From NCBI RefSeq assembly GCF_016902535.1, contig NZ_JACSNY010000005.1:1-64000 (forward strand): a DNA stretch of 64,000 nucleotides, given 5' to 3'. The notes under the pieces are model-generated. The model saw only the letters and a list, made by a program, of their open reading frames with translations, was not told the origin of the DNA and made no database searches. Every line of letters begins with the position of its first letter. Within the stretch, counting starts at the first letter, position 1. This DNA is from Anaerotignum lactatifermentans. GTDB taxonomy: Bacteria > Bacillota > Clostridia > Lachnospirales > Anaerotignaceae. The translations under genes and the position numbers were made by a program. Of this stretch, positions 53,564 through 61,846 are shown one piece after another.

Positions 53564-54393
53564 TAGTTCACCTCTTTTGTCAGGTCTTTCAGTTCATACA
53601 GGTCCGTCCGCCGATGCTTTAATAAAGGCAGCTGTTCCCGGATGGCGTCCTCGCGGGCGAAATCCAGCGCTCCGTAGAGAATGCCTTCTTCTTCCTCCAG
53701 CTGTCCCATGACCTCGCCCCAGGGGGTCGTGATGATGGAATGGCCCCAGGAATGGTAGGAAGCCGTCAGATCCCGTGCGGGGGCGCAGCCGGCCATATAC
53801 ACCTGATTGTCCAGAGCCCTTGCCCGGAAGGAAAGCTCCCAGTGGGCCGGGCCGGTGGTCATATTGAAGGCGGCGGGGATAAAGATGACTTTTGCCCCCT
53901 CCAGCGCCAGCAGACGGGCCAGCTCCGGGAAACGGATGTCATAGCAGATGCACAGCCCCATTTTTCCCCAGGGGGTATCAAATACCGTGGGGCGGCTGCC
54001 TGCCGTCAGTGTTTCCGATTCCATGAATTTCTGGCCGCCGGCGATATTGATATCGAACAGATGAATTTTCCGATGCTTGGCAATGCAGTTTCCGGCTGGG
54101 TCGAAAACATAAGAAGTATTGTAGGTTTTGCCGTCTTCGTCCTCCGGTACGGAACCGGCAATGAGATAAACGCCGGCCTCTTTTGCCAGTGCCGCCAGAG
54201 ACTGGTGGAAGGGGCCGCCTTCTGCTTCGGCGAATTTGGGGAAATTAGGCGTTTCGTAGGGGCAGCAGAACATTTCCGGCAGAGAAACCAGCTCCGCGCC
54301 CGCCTGTGCCGCCTCGGCTACCAGCTGGGCGGCGTGGGCCAGATTTTCCTGTGGTGTGGCCCCCACCTTCATTTGAATCAACGCGATTTTCAT
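53563..54393 (-). CDS. Carbon-nitrogen hydrolase, omega-amidase/Nit2-like
   Basis: A 276-residue nitrilase-superfamily enzyme. The Glu-Lys-Cys triad is visible: [15 protein letters not shown] and [12 protein letters not shown]. The sequence is most like omega-amidases (Nit2/YafV), which hydrolyse alpha-ketoglutaramate or alpha-ketosuccinamate left by glutamine or asparagine transamination; that would suit this nitrogen-rich neighbourhood. The ATG at 54393 follows GGAAGTGGAG and was preferred over a longer reading that crosses the terminator upstream. It is coupled to msrAB. Confidence 0.88.
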   Translation of the reverse strand: MKIALIQMKVGATPQENLAHAAQLVAEAAQAGAELVSLPEMFCCPYETPNFPKFAEAEGGPFHQSLAALAKEAGVYLIAGSVPEDEDGKTYNTSYVFDPAGNCIAKHRKIHLFDINIAGGQKFMESETLTAGSRPTVFDTPWGKMGLCICYDIRFPELARLLALEGAKVIFIPAAFNMTTGPAHWELSFRARALDNQVYMAGCAPARDLTASYHSWGHSIITTPWGEVMGQLEEEEGILYGALDFAREDAIREQLPLLKHRRTDLYELKDLTKEVN

Positions 54394-54518
54394 ATCTCCA
54401 CTTCCTTTCTGAAGGATTCCTCCTGTTTGGGGAAAGTATACCATATTTCCGGGGATTGTGGGAAGAAAAAGCCCTTTTCCTTGAGATTTTTTACAAAGGA
54501 AAAACGGCCGCAAAAGAA

Positions 54519-54549
54519 GATCCCCCAGACGGGAAATGTCTGGGGGATT
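54519..54549 (-). terminator. Terminator downstream of the P2A ATPase gene
   Basis: Stem GATCCCCCAGAC / GTCTGGGGGATT (54519-54530, 54538-54549). On the minus strand it is followed by only a short T-rich tail (CTTCTTTTG). The remaining spacer 54394-54660 shows a TATACT box near 54434-54439 for the amidase gene. Confidence 0.65.
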
Positions 54550-54660
54550 TCTTGTCCCCGTTTCACTAAATTCGTGGGTGGGAGGGAAACGGGATGTTTT
54601 TATACGAAGGAGCGCTCCGCCGTTCTGCACTCGGCGGAAGGCTCTGGGAAATATGCTTTG

Positions 54661-57255
54661 TTATTTGCCCCGGACGATACGGGAAAGCTGGATCAGGAAG
54701 GTAGGCGCGAAGGCCAGACCGATGATCTGCAAAACATTCCTTCCGGTCAGGGCGTTGTCAATATCGAAGAGGCCATGGAGACCGGGCACAAAGAGCACTA
54801 CCATCAGCAGTACCGTACCAACGGCGAAAGCGCCGATGCTGTACGGGTTGGAGGGCAGACGGAATACGGAGTGTGTGCCCCGGCAGTTGAAGCCGTGGAA
54901 CAGACGGGCCAGACACAGGGTAGCGAAGGCCATGGTGCAGGCCATACCGTCATTGACTGCCAGCCCCAGATAGAAGGCTGCCATGGAGGCTGCCCCGATG
55001 AGCAGGCCCTGTACGCCCAGATTCCGCAGGAAATCCCCTGTAAGGATGCCCTCTTTGGGGCTTCTGGGTTTCTGGTCCAGCAGGTCACCGGTGGGCTGTT
55101 CCATATTGACCGCCAAAGCGGGCAGACTGTCTGTCAGCAGATTGATGAACAGCAGCTGTACCGCCGTAAAGGGCAGGGGCAGCCCCATCAGGGATGTGAA
55201 TACGACCACCAGTATGCCCGCCAGATTGCCGGAGAGCAAAAACTGGATGGAGTTTTTGATATTGGTATATACGTTTCGGCCGTTGGCAACGGCTTTGACG
55301 ATGGTAGCGAAGTTGTCGTCGGTCAGGATCATGGACGCGGCGTCCTTGGAAACTTCTGTGCCGGTAATGCCCATGGCGATGCCGATGTCCGCCTGTTTCA
55401 GGGCGGGGGCGTCGTTGACGCCGTCACCGGTCATGGCCGCCACATAGCCGTTGTCCTGCCATGCCCGGACAATACGGATTTTATGCTCCGGAGATACCCG
55501 GGCATAGACGGAAATTTTGGAAACCTCCTGACGAAGTTCCTCGTCTGTCATTTTTTCCAGTTCACTGCCTTCTACGGCCTTGTCGCCTTCCTGCAAAATG
55601 CCGATCTTTTTAGCGATGGCGGAGGCGGTGATCTTATGGTCGCCGGTAATCATGACAGGACGGATGCCCGCCCGGCGGCAGTCCGCAACAGCAGGCGCCG
55701 ATTCCTCTCTGGGAGGGTCCATCATGGCGATCAGACCGGTGAATACCAGTTCCCGTTCGTCCTCCAGCGTCATGGGCCGGTTTTCGGAAAGAACCTTTTT
55801 CGCAAAGGCCAGTACACGCAGGCCCTGAGAGGAAAAGGCCCGGTTCTGCTCGATGATCTTCTGGCAGTCGTCCTCTGTCAGTTCCCTAAACTGTCCGTTT
55901 TCTTCGATATGGGTACAGCGTTTCAGCAGTACATCCGGCGCGCCTTTGGTCAGCATTTCATGTCTGCCGTTTCGAAAATGCAGGGTAGACATGAGTTTTC
56001 GGTCGGAGTCGAAGGGGATCTCCTGCAAACGGGGGAACTCATCCCGGATCTTTCTCTCGTTTCTGTCAATTCTGCGGCAGAAGGTCAGCAGCGCCGTTTC
56101 TGTGGGGTCACCGATGGCGGCATCGTCGCTGATGACGCCGTCGTTGCAGAGTACGCTTTCCGCCACAAGGCTTTCCACGGCGGCGCAGTCCTCCGCCGCC
56201 TCCGCTGTGGACCATACTCTGCCGCCGGTATAGCACTGCTGTACGGTCATGCGGTTCTGGGTCAAAGTACCGGTCTTATCGGAACAGATGACAGAGACAC
56301 AGCCCAGACCTTCCACGGCCCGCAGGTTTTTGATGATGGCGTTTTCTCTGGCCATTTTCTGGGTACCGATGGCAAGGCCGATGGTCACGATGGAGCTGAG
56401 GGCCTCGGGAATGGCCGCTACCGCCAGCGCCACGGCAAACATCAAAGCGTCCGCCAGCCCCATATCCCGCCATACGCTCAGACCGAATACGATGGCACAG
56501 ATCACAATGATAATAACGGAGAGTTTTTTGGAGAAATCATCCAGACTCCGCTGCAAGGGCGTTGTTTTTTCCTGAGCGGATTCCATCAGATCGGCAATTT
56601 TGCCGATCTCTGTCTGCATCCCTGTGCCGGTAACCAGCACTACCGCGCGGCCGTAAGACACCAGAGAGCTGCTGTATACCATATTCAAACGGTCCCCCAG
56701 AGGCAGCTCCTCCTGGTCGATGGCCTCGTCTGTTTTGTTTACGTTTTCCGACTCGCCGGTGAGGGCGCTTTCATTGACCTGCAAAGAATAATTGCGCAGC
56801 ACACGGCCGTCTGCCGCCGTTACGTCCCCCGCTTCCAGCAGCAGGATATCGCCGGGCACCAGCTCTGCCGCCGGTACCTCCATCCGCTGGCCGTCCCGGA
56901 TGACACGGGCGTTGGGCGCCGCCATGGCCTTCAGGCTGTCCAGGGATTTCTGGGCCTTGAAATGCTGCACCGTCCCCAGAATGGCGTTCATGACCAGCAC
57001 CACCAGAATAACAATGGTGCCCTCCAGTCCGCCGGTCAGTGCGGAAATGACGGCGGCGATAATCAGGATTACCACCAGCAGATCGGCGAACTGTTCCGCG
57101 AATACCTGCAGGACGCCTTTTCGCTTCTGCTCCTGTAATTTGTTATAGCCGTATTGTTCCAGACGGCGCTTGGCCTCTGCCTGGGTCAGGCCGTCCATGG
57201 TCGTCTCGTACTCCCGCAGGATCTCCTTCTGCGGCATTTTCCATAATTGTGTCAT
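54661..57255 (-). CDS. P2A-type P-type ATPase, probable Mn2+ exporter
   Basis: An 864-residue ATPase of the SERCA/PacL type: actuator ESALTGESE, phosphorylation motif [11 protein letters not shown], hinge GDGVNDAPALKQADIGIAMG, PEALSS in segment 4 and NLLTDSLPALA in segment 6, consistent with a Ca2+/Mn2+ site. The ATG at 57255 follows GAAGGGAG; an in-frame TTG two codons earlier is less likely. The leader carries a yybP-ykoY type Mn2+ riboswitch with a terminator, as in Lactococcus yoaB, so Mn2+ efflux is favoured over Ca2+ transport. That is inference from the leader. Confidence 0.9.
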   Translation of the reverse strand: MTQLWKMPQKEILREYETTMDGLTQAEAKRRLEQYGYNKLQEQKRKGVLQVFAEQFADLLVVILIIAAVISALTGGLEGTIVILVVLVMNAILGTVQHFKAQKSLDSLKAMAAPNARVIRDGQRMEVPAAELVPGDILLLEAGDVTAADGRVLRNYSLQVNESALTGESENVNKTDEAIDQEELPLGDRLNMVYSSSLVSYGRAVVLVTGTGMQTEIGKIADLMESAQEKTTPLQRSLDDFSKKLSVIIIVICAIVFGLSVWRDMGLADALMFAVALAVAAIPEALSSIVTIGLAIGTQKMARENAIIKNLRAVEGLGCVSVICSDKTGTLTQNRMTVQQCYTGGRVWSTAEAAEDCAAVESLVAESVLCNDGVISDDAAIGDPTETALLTFCRRIDRNERKIRDEFPRLQEIPFDSDRKLMSTLHFRNGRHEMLTKGAPDVLLKRCTHIEENGQFRELTEDDCQKIIEQNRAFSSQGLRVLAFAKKVLSENRPMTLEDERELVFTGLIAMMDPPREESAPAVADCRRAGIRPVMITGDHKITASAIAKKIGILQEGDKAVEGSELEKMTDEELRQEVSKISVYARVSPEHKIRIVRAWQDNGYVAAMTGDGVNDAPALKQADIGIAMGITGTEVSKDAASMILTDDNFATIVKAVANGRNVYTNIKNSIQFLLSGNLAGILVVVFTSLMGLPLPFTAVQLLFINLLTDSLPALAVNMEQPTGDLLDQKPRSPKEGILTGDFLRNLGVQGLLIGAASMAAFYLGLAVNDGMACTMAFATLCLARLFHGFNCRGTHSVFRLPSNPYSIGAFAVGTVLLMVVLFVPGLHGLFDIDNALTGRNVLQIIGLAFAPTFLIQLSRIVRGK

Positions 57256-57285
57256 ATGCAAAACTCCCTTCCTGGTCCGTGCAAT

Positions 57286-57336
57286 AAAAAAAGACTTTTA
57301 TTGCACCCACTACACCTGTGATGCAATAAAAGTCTT
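57286..57336 (-). terminator. Expression-platform terminator of the Mn2+ riboswitch
   Basis: Perfect stem GACTTTTATTGCA / TGCAATAAAAGTC (57293-57305, 57322-57334) with seven T after it on the minus strand. A third copy of TTTTATTGCA follows in the T-run, which can pair with the 3' arm instead. Confidence 0.85.
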
Positions 57337-57364
57337 GCTTCCTGTAAAAAATATACTGTCTTGT

Positions 57365-57455
57365 GACAGCTTATCTTTTTCCCGACAGCGCCCGGGTCCA
57401 AAGACCGAGATGACGAACGCTGACAATGCGGATGCCGCATAAGCTACTCCCTTTT
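57365..57455 (-). ncRNA. yybP-ykoY type Mn2+ riboswitch aptamer
   Basis: Minus strand begins AAAAGGGAGUAGCUUAU and closes with AUAAGCUGUC; the arms AGCUUAU (57439-57445) and AUAAGCU (57368-57374) form P1. Between lie GUCAGCGUUCGUCAUC and CUUUGGACCCGGGCGCUGUCGG, which resemble the conserved internal parts of yybP-ykoY RNAs. These RNAs bind Mn2+ and usually turn expression on by preventing termination. Confidence 0.78.
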
Positions 57456-57465
57456 ATTTATGATG

Positions 57466-57494
57466 AGTGTATCATACTTCTTTTAAAAAAGCAA
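57466..57494 (-). promoter_or_regulatory. Promoter of the riboswitch-controlled ATPase gene
   Basis: Minus strand TTGCTT (57489-57494), 17 bases, TACACT (57466-57471), just ahead of the aptamer. Confidence 0.55.
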
Positions 57495-57593
57495 GAAGAT
57501 TTTTTTTATTTTTAATTTTCCCGTTTTTGCCTGATTTTATCCCTTTTCGCGGCCATTTTGTTTTCTTCTCCATACAAAAAACAAAAAAAGGAC

Positions 57594-57622
57594 TTGTTTT
57601 TTTCTTAACAATAGACTATGAT
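57594..57622 (+). promoter_or_regulatory. Promoter of the rib operon
   Basis: TTGTTT (57594-57599), 17-base spacer, TATGAT (57617-57622), about 25 bases before the FMN aptamer. Confidence 0.65.
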
Positions 57623-57646
57623 AAGAAAGACAACAGCATAGAAAAG

Positions 57647-57754
57647 ATCTTCAGGGCAGGGTGAGATTCCCGATCGGCGGTAAAGTCCGCGAGCGCATGG
57701 CGCAGGATTTGGTGAAATTCCAAAACCGACAGTATAGTCTGGATGGAAGAAGAT
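57647..57754 (+). ncRNA. FMN riboswitch (RFN element)
   Basis: Contains the conserved RFN run AGGGCAGGGUGAGAUUCCCG followed by AUCGGCGGU, CCGCGAGCGC, GGAUUUGGUGAAAUUCC and CCGACAGU...GUCUGGAUG. P1 is AUCUUC (57647-57652) with GAAGAU (57749-57754). It binds FMN and represses the downstream ribDE-BA-H genes. Confidence 0.97.
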
Positions 57755-57855
57755 AACGGCAGTACGGAAAAACCGTCCTGTCCTCTTGTGTATGAAAAAA
57801 GAAGGTGGAATGTGCCTGTTTCTTTTGCGTACACACTTTTTCACGAGCACAAACG

Positions 57856-57894
57856 CCCTGAATGGACCAAAAGTCCTTCAGGGTTATTTTTTTT
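57856..57894 (+). terminator. FMN riboswitch terminator
   Basis: Stem CCCTGAA...TTCAGGG (57856-57862, 57877-57883) with an inner GGAC/GTCC, followed by eight T (57887-57894), just before the ribD ribosome binding site. Confidence 0.85.
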
Positions 57895-57912
57895 GGAAAG
57901 GATGTGGAATAC

Positions 57913-59013
57913 ATGGATCATCAGGATATGATGCGCCGGGCCATAGAACTGGCGAAAAACGGCACAGGCGCCGTAGACCCCAACCCGCTGGTGGGCGCCG
58001 TCATCGTAAAGGACGGCCGGATCATCGGCGAGGGCTATCATGCCCGCTACGGCGGACTCCACGCGGAGCGCAACGCCCTGGCTTCCTGCAAAGAATCTCC
58101 CATGGGCGCCACCCTGTACGTTACCCTGGAGCCCTGTTGTCACTACGGAAAAACGCCGCCCTGTACGGAGGCCATTCTGGAAGCGGGGATTCAGACGGTC
58201 TATATCGGTTCCCGGGACCCGAACCCGAAGGTAGCGGGCAAGGGCGCCGCCATCCTGCGGCAGGCCGGGATCAATGTCATTGAGGACTTCCTCCGGGAGG
58301 AATGTGACACCCTTAATGCACCCTTCTTTTATTACATCACCAGACAGCGGCCCTATGTAGCCATGAAATACGCCATGACGGCAGACGGAAAGATCGCTAC
58401 CGAAACGGGGGCCTCTCAGTGGATCACCAACGAGGAAAGCCGCCGTCATGTGCATCTGCTGCGGCGGAAATATCAGGGCATCATGGCGGGCATCGGCACC
58501 GTACTGGCCGACGATCCTATGCTCAGCTGTCGGCTGGGAGACGGGGGCAGAAATCCTGTCCGCGTCATCTGCGACAGTCGCCTGCGCATCCCCCTGGAAA
58601 GCAAGCTGGTGCAGTCGGCAAAAGAGATCCCGCTTTTTATCGCCACCTGTGCCAAAGATGCCGAGAAAAAGGCGGCGCTGGAGGAAAAAGGGGTGCTGGT
58701 CTTTGTATTCGAGGGCCAAAAGATCCCTCTGCCTGAATTGATGGACAAACTGGGCGAATTGAAAATCGGCAGTATTCTGCTGGAAGGCGGCGGCGAACTG
58801 AACGCCTCCATGCTGGAAGCGGGACTGGTACAGCGGGTATACGCCTATGTGGGCGCGAAGATCTTCGGCGGAAAAACCGCCAAAACCCCCGTCAGCGGCA
58901 GGGGCATTGACCTGCCGGCACAGTCTCCGGCCCTGCGGCTGGCCCAGACAGAAATTTTTGGGGACGACGTGCTTTGTGTGTATGATGTTCTCCCGGAAAA
59001 GGAGGCGCAGTAA
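57913..59013 (+). CDS. ribD: Bifunctional riboflavin deaminase/reductase
   Basis: A 366-residue enzyme that deaminates and then reduces the pyrimidine intermediate of riboflavin synthesis. The zinc deaminase domain (about 1-145) has HAERNAL and PCCHYGKTPPC; the reductase domain follows from about 150 (RPYVAMKYAMTADGKIA). The ATG at 57913 lies about 11 bases after AAAGGA. It is first in the operon behind the FMN terminator, so FMN shuts down its transcription. Confidence 0.96.
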   Translation: MDHQDMMRRAIELAKNGTGAVDPNPLVGAVIVKDGRIIGEGYHARYGGLHAERNALASCKESPMGATLYVTLEPCCHYGKTPPCTEAILEAGIQTVYIGSRDPNPKVAGKGAAILRQAGINVIEDFLREECDTLNAPFFYYITRQRPYVAMKYAMTADGKIATETGASQWITNEESRRHVHLLRRKYQGIMAGIGTVLADDPMLSCRLGDGGRNPVRVICDSRLRIPLESKLVQSAKEIPLFIATCAKDAEKKAALEEKGVLVFVFEGQKIPLPELMDKLGELKIGSILLEGGGELNASMLEAGLVQRVYAYVGAKIFGGKTAKTPVSGRGIDLPAQSPALRLAQTEIFGDDVLCVYDVLPEKEAQ

Positions 59014-59661
59014 ATGTTTACAGGCATTATTGAGGAAATCGGCACTATCCGCGGCCTTTCCCTGACGAAGGAAGGCGGTGATCTTCAGATCCAGGCCAGC
59101 ACCGTACTGGAAGGCACCAAGCTGGGAGACAGCATTGCCGTCAACGGTACCTGTCTGACGGTGACAAAGCTGGAAAAAGACGGGTTTACGGCCTTCGTTA
59201 TGGCGGAGAGCCTGCGCCGCACCAATCTGGGCGAGCTGAAACGGGGCAGCCGGGTTCATCTGGAACGGGCCATGGCGGCGGACGGCAGATTCGGCGGCCA
59301 TATGGTCAGCGGCCATATTGACGGACGGGGTGTGCTCCTATCCAAGATACCGGAAGGACAGGCCATTCTTCTTTCCATCGGCGCCGATGAGGAAATTCTC
59401 TCCGGCATTGTGGAAAAAGGCTCCATTGCCATTGACGGCACCAGTCTGACGGTTATTGACGTAGACAAGGACCATTTCCGGGTGGGCATTATCCCCCATA
59501 CCGGCGGACATACCACCATACTGGACCGGCCGGTAGGCTATGCGTTCAATCTGGAAACAGACGTCATTGGAAAATATGTCCAGAGCTTTTTGAAAAAAAC
59601 GGAGGCCGCTCCCAAAAAATCCACATTGACGCTGGATTTTCTGCGGGAGAACGGATTTTGA
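59014..59661 (+). CDS. ribE: Riboflavin synthase, alpha subunit
   Basis: A 215-residue enzyme with two similar lumazine-binding barrels: MFTGIIEEIG at the start, and the second beginning near residue 100 with GGHMVSGHIDG. It dismutates two 6,7-dimethyl-8-ribityllumazine molecules into riboflavin. It starts directly after the ribD stop with AAGGAGG in the ribD end. Confidence 0.96.
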   Translation: MFTGIIEEIGTIRGLSLTKEGGDLQIQASTVLEGTKLGDSIAVNGTCLTVTKLEKDGFTAFVMAESLRRTNLGELKRGSRVHLERAMAADGRFGGHMVSGHIDGRGVLLSKIPEGQAILLSIGADEEILSGIVEKGSIAIDGTSLTVIDVDKDHFRVGIIPHTGGHTTILDRPVGYAFNLETDVIGKYVQSFLKKTEAAPKKSTLTLDFLRENGF

Positions 59662-59681
59662 TATCATAGGAGGTTACAGCT

Positions 59682-60887
59682 ATGCGAGAATACAACACCA
59701 TTGAGGAAGCGTTGGAAGAACTGCGCCAGGGAAGAATGATTCTGGTAACAGACGACCCCGAAAGAGAAAACGAGGGCGACCTGATCTGCGCGGCACAGTT
59801 CGCTACCACAGAAAATGTGAATTTTATGGCTACCCATGCCAAAGGACTGATTTGCATGCCCATGGATGAGGAGCTGGGCAAGAAGCTGATGCTGCCTCAG
59901 ATGGTAACGGAAAATACGGACAACCACTGCACCGCCTTTACCGTATCCATCGACCATGTGGACACCACCACCGGCATTTCCGCCGAGGAACGCGCCCTGA
60001 CTGCCAGAAAATGTGTGGACGCCGACGCAAAGCCCCAGGATTTCCGTCGCCCCGGACATATGTTCCCTCTTATCGCCCGCAGAGGCGGCGTGTTGACCAG
60101 AGAAGGCCATACAGAGGCTACTGTGGATCTGATGCGTCTGGCTGGATTGAAGCCCTGCGGCCTGTGCTGCGAGATCATGGCGGAAAACGGTACCATGATG
60201 CGGACAGCGGCCCTGTGGGAATTCGCGGAGAAATATAATCTGAAATTTATCACTATCCACGACCTGCAAAATTACTGCCGCCGTCATGAAAAACACGTAG
60301 TGCGGGAGGCAGAAGCAAAAATGCCTACTCGTTTCGGGGAATTCCGCATTTTCGGCTATATCAATGACCTGACGGGCGAGCATCATGTAGCACTGGTAAA
60401 AGGTGAGATCGGCGATGGCAAGAATCTGCTTTGCCGTGTCCATTCCGAATGTCTCACCGGCGACGTATTCGGTTCCCGCCGGTGCGACTGCGGCCAGCAG
60501 CTGGCAGCGGCCATGGCTCAGATCGAAAAAGAAGGCAGAGGCATCCTGCTGTATATGCGCCAGGAAGGCAGAGGCATCGGCCTCATCAATAAGCTGAAAG
60601 CCTACGAATTGCAGGAACGGGGCCGGGATACCGTAGAGGCCAATCTGGAACTGGGCTTTGCCCCCGACCTGCGGGAATACTGGATCGGCGCGCAGATTTT
60701 GCAGGATTTGGGCGCGAAAGAACTGCGGCTTTTGACCAATAACCCCACCAAGGTCTACGGTCTGGACGGCTTCGGCGTTTCCATTGTGGAACGGGTGCCC
60801 ATCGAGATCGAACCCCAGGAGGACGACGAATTCTATTTGCAGACAAAACAGCAGAAAATGGGTCATATTTTCTCCCATCTGCTTTAA
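59682..60887 (+). CDS. ribBA: Bifunctional DHBP synthase / GTP cyclohydrolase II
   Basis: A 401-residue fusion. RibB (about 1-200) has the acidic [11 protein letters not shown] site; RibA (about 205-401) has the zinc cysteines in [16 protein letters not shown] and [10 protein letters not shown]. It supplies both starting compounds of riboflavin synthesis, from ribulose 5-phosphate and from GTP. AGGAGG precedes the ATG, 20 bp after ribE. Confidence 0.97.
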   Translation: MREYNTIEEALEELRQGRMILVTDDPERENEGDLICAAQFATTENVNFMATHAKGLICMPMDEELGKKLMLPQMVTENTDNHCTAFTVSIDHVDTTTGISAEERALTARKCVDADAKPQDFRRPGHMFPLIARRGGVLTREGHTEATVDLMRLAGLKPCGLCCEIMAENGTMMRTAALWEFAEKYNLKFITIHDLQNYCRRHEKHVVREAEAKMPTRFGEFRIFGYINDLTGEHHVALVKGEIGDGKNLLCRVHSECLTGDVFGSRRCDCGQQLAAAMAQIEKEGRGILLYMRQEGRGIGLINKLKAYELQERGRDTVEANLELGFAPDLREYWIGAQILQDLGAKELRLLTNNPTKVYGLDGFGVSIVERVPIEIEPQEDDEFYLQTKQQKMGHIFSHLL

Positions 60888-60936
60888 TCAATAGCACAAA
60901 CAATTATTTTTGAGGAAATCAAAGGAGGAACATACC

Positions 60937-61398
60937 ATGCAGGTAATGGAAGGATATTTAAGCGGAAAAGGTATGAAGATCGGCATTGTTGCCGCGAGAT
61001 TTAATGAATTTATCGTCAGCAAGCTCATCGGCGGCGCGGAGGACGCTCTGCTGCGCCACGGCGTAGACGGAGATGACATCACACTGGCCTGGGTGCCCGG
61101 GGCGTTCGAGATCCCCACCATCGCTCAGAAAATGGCAAAGAGCGGTAAGTATGACGCCATCCTTTGTCTGGGTGCTGTGATCCGCGGGGCCACCAGCCAT
61201 TATGACTACGTTTGCAACGAGGTATCCAAAGGCACAGCCCATATCGCCCTGGAAACCGGCGTACCTGTGATGTTCGGTGTACTGACCACAGACACCATTG
61301 AACAGGCCATCGAGCGTGCCGGCACAAAAGCGGGCAACAAAGGCTATGACGTGGCCTGCTCCGCTATTGAAATGGTAGACCTGGCAAGAAAGATGTAA
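60937..61398 (+). CDS. ribH: 6,7-dimethyl-8-ribityllumazine synthase
   Basis: A 153-residue lumazine synthase that condenses DHBP with the ribityl pyrimidine. Family blocks: [36 protein letters not shown] and [14 protein letters not shown]. It assembles into an icosahedral or pentameric shell in other species. AAAGGAGG precedes the ATG at 60937; an upstream in-frame start was rejected. It ends the operon. Confidence 0.97.
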   Translation: MQVMEGYLSGKGMKIGIVAARFNEFIVSKLIGGAEDALLRHGVDGDDITLAWVPGAFEIPTIAQKMAKSGKYDAILCLGAVIRGATSHYDYVCNEVSKGTAHIALETGVPVMFGVLTTDTIEQAIERAGTKAGNKGYDVACSAIEMVDLARKM

Positions 61399-61411
61399 GA
61401 AAAACACAATC

Positions 61412-61440
61412 AAAGCGCGGAAACATCCTCCGCGCTTTTC
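61412..61440 (+). terminator. rib operon terminator
   Basis: Stem AAAGCGCGG / CCGCGCTTT (61412-61420, 61430-61438) then TCTTTC. Confidence 0.8.
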
Positions 61441-61491
61441 TTTCGCCTGGTTTTCTGGTATAATATCCCCACCAGGAAAGGAGCGAGCCTT

Positions 61492-61725
61492 ATGATACAT
61501 GATACCTATACCTTTCAGGATTTGAGCGAGGTGTGCTATCACCTGCGCAAATACAAAAACATCAAAGAGGACTGGCAGGTAGATTTCTGCAACATCTACG
61601 GCGAGCTGGTGGTTTCTTTTGACAGCGACGAGGAAACCAGGGAACGGCTCAAGGATGAGGACGAAACCTATGCCATGGTCACAGAGCTGATGGATATTGC
61701 CATGATGATGGGAAAAACATGGTAA
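61492..61725 (+). CDS. Small acidic protein of unknown function
   Basis: A 77-residue ORF with GGAAAGGAGCG upstream and a TATAAT box at 61459-61464, so expression looks real. It begins MIHDTYTFQDLSEVCYHL and is rich in Asp and Glu (DSDEETRERLKDEDE), with a helix-prone C-terminus ending MMMGKTW. No membrane span or signal peptide and no family recognised. It is a single-gene unit between two terminators and does not belong to the rib operon. Confidence 0.6.
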   Translation: MIHDTYTFQDLSEVCYHLRKYKNIKEDWQVDFCNIYGELVVSFDSDEETRERLKDEDETYAMVTELMDIAMMMGKTW

Positions 61726-61743
61726 GATACAAAGCCCAGTCAA

Positions 61744-61798
61744 AACAGCATCGCCGGGAACTTTGCGCCGCAGAGTTCCCGGCGATGCTGTTTTTTTT
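61744..61798 (+). terminator. Terminator after the small acidic protein gene
   Basis: Perfect 19-bp stem AACAGCATCGCCGGGAACT / AGTTCCCGGCGATGCTGTT (61744-61762, 61774-61792) followed by T-run. Confidence 0.9.
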
Positions 61799-61818
61799 GG
61801 AAAAATCCATAAAAATAA

Positions 61819-61838
61819 GGGCGGGAAATTCCCGCCCC
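61819..61838 (-). terminator. guaB terminator
   Basis: Stem GGGCGGGAA / TTCCCGCCC around a single base on the plus strand; on the minus strand TTATTTTTA follows, 9 bp past the guaB stop. Confidence 0.7.
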
Positions 61839-61846
61839 AAAATATC

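Noticed and set aside
53740-57138. An open frame of about 1130 codons antisense to the P2A ATPase and amidase genes
   Set aside because: Shadow frame; it crosses a terminator and has no recognisable domain, whereas both minus-strand genes are complete.
57250-57440. 62-codon minus-strand frame in the Mn2+ riboswitch leader
   Set aside because: It covers the aptamer and terminator hairpins; base composition is explained by RNA structure.
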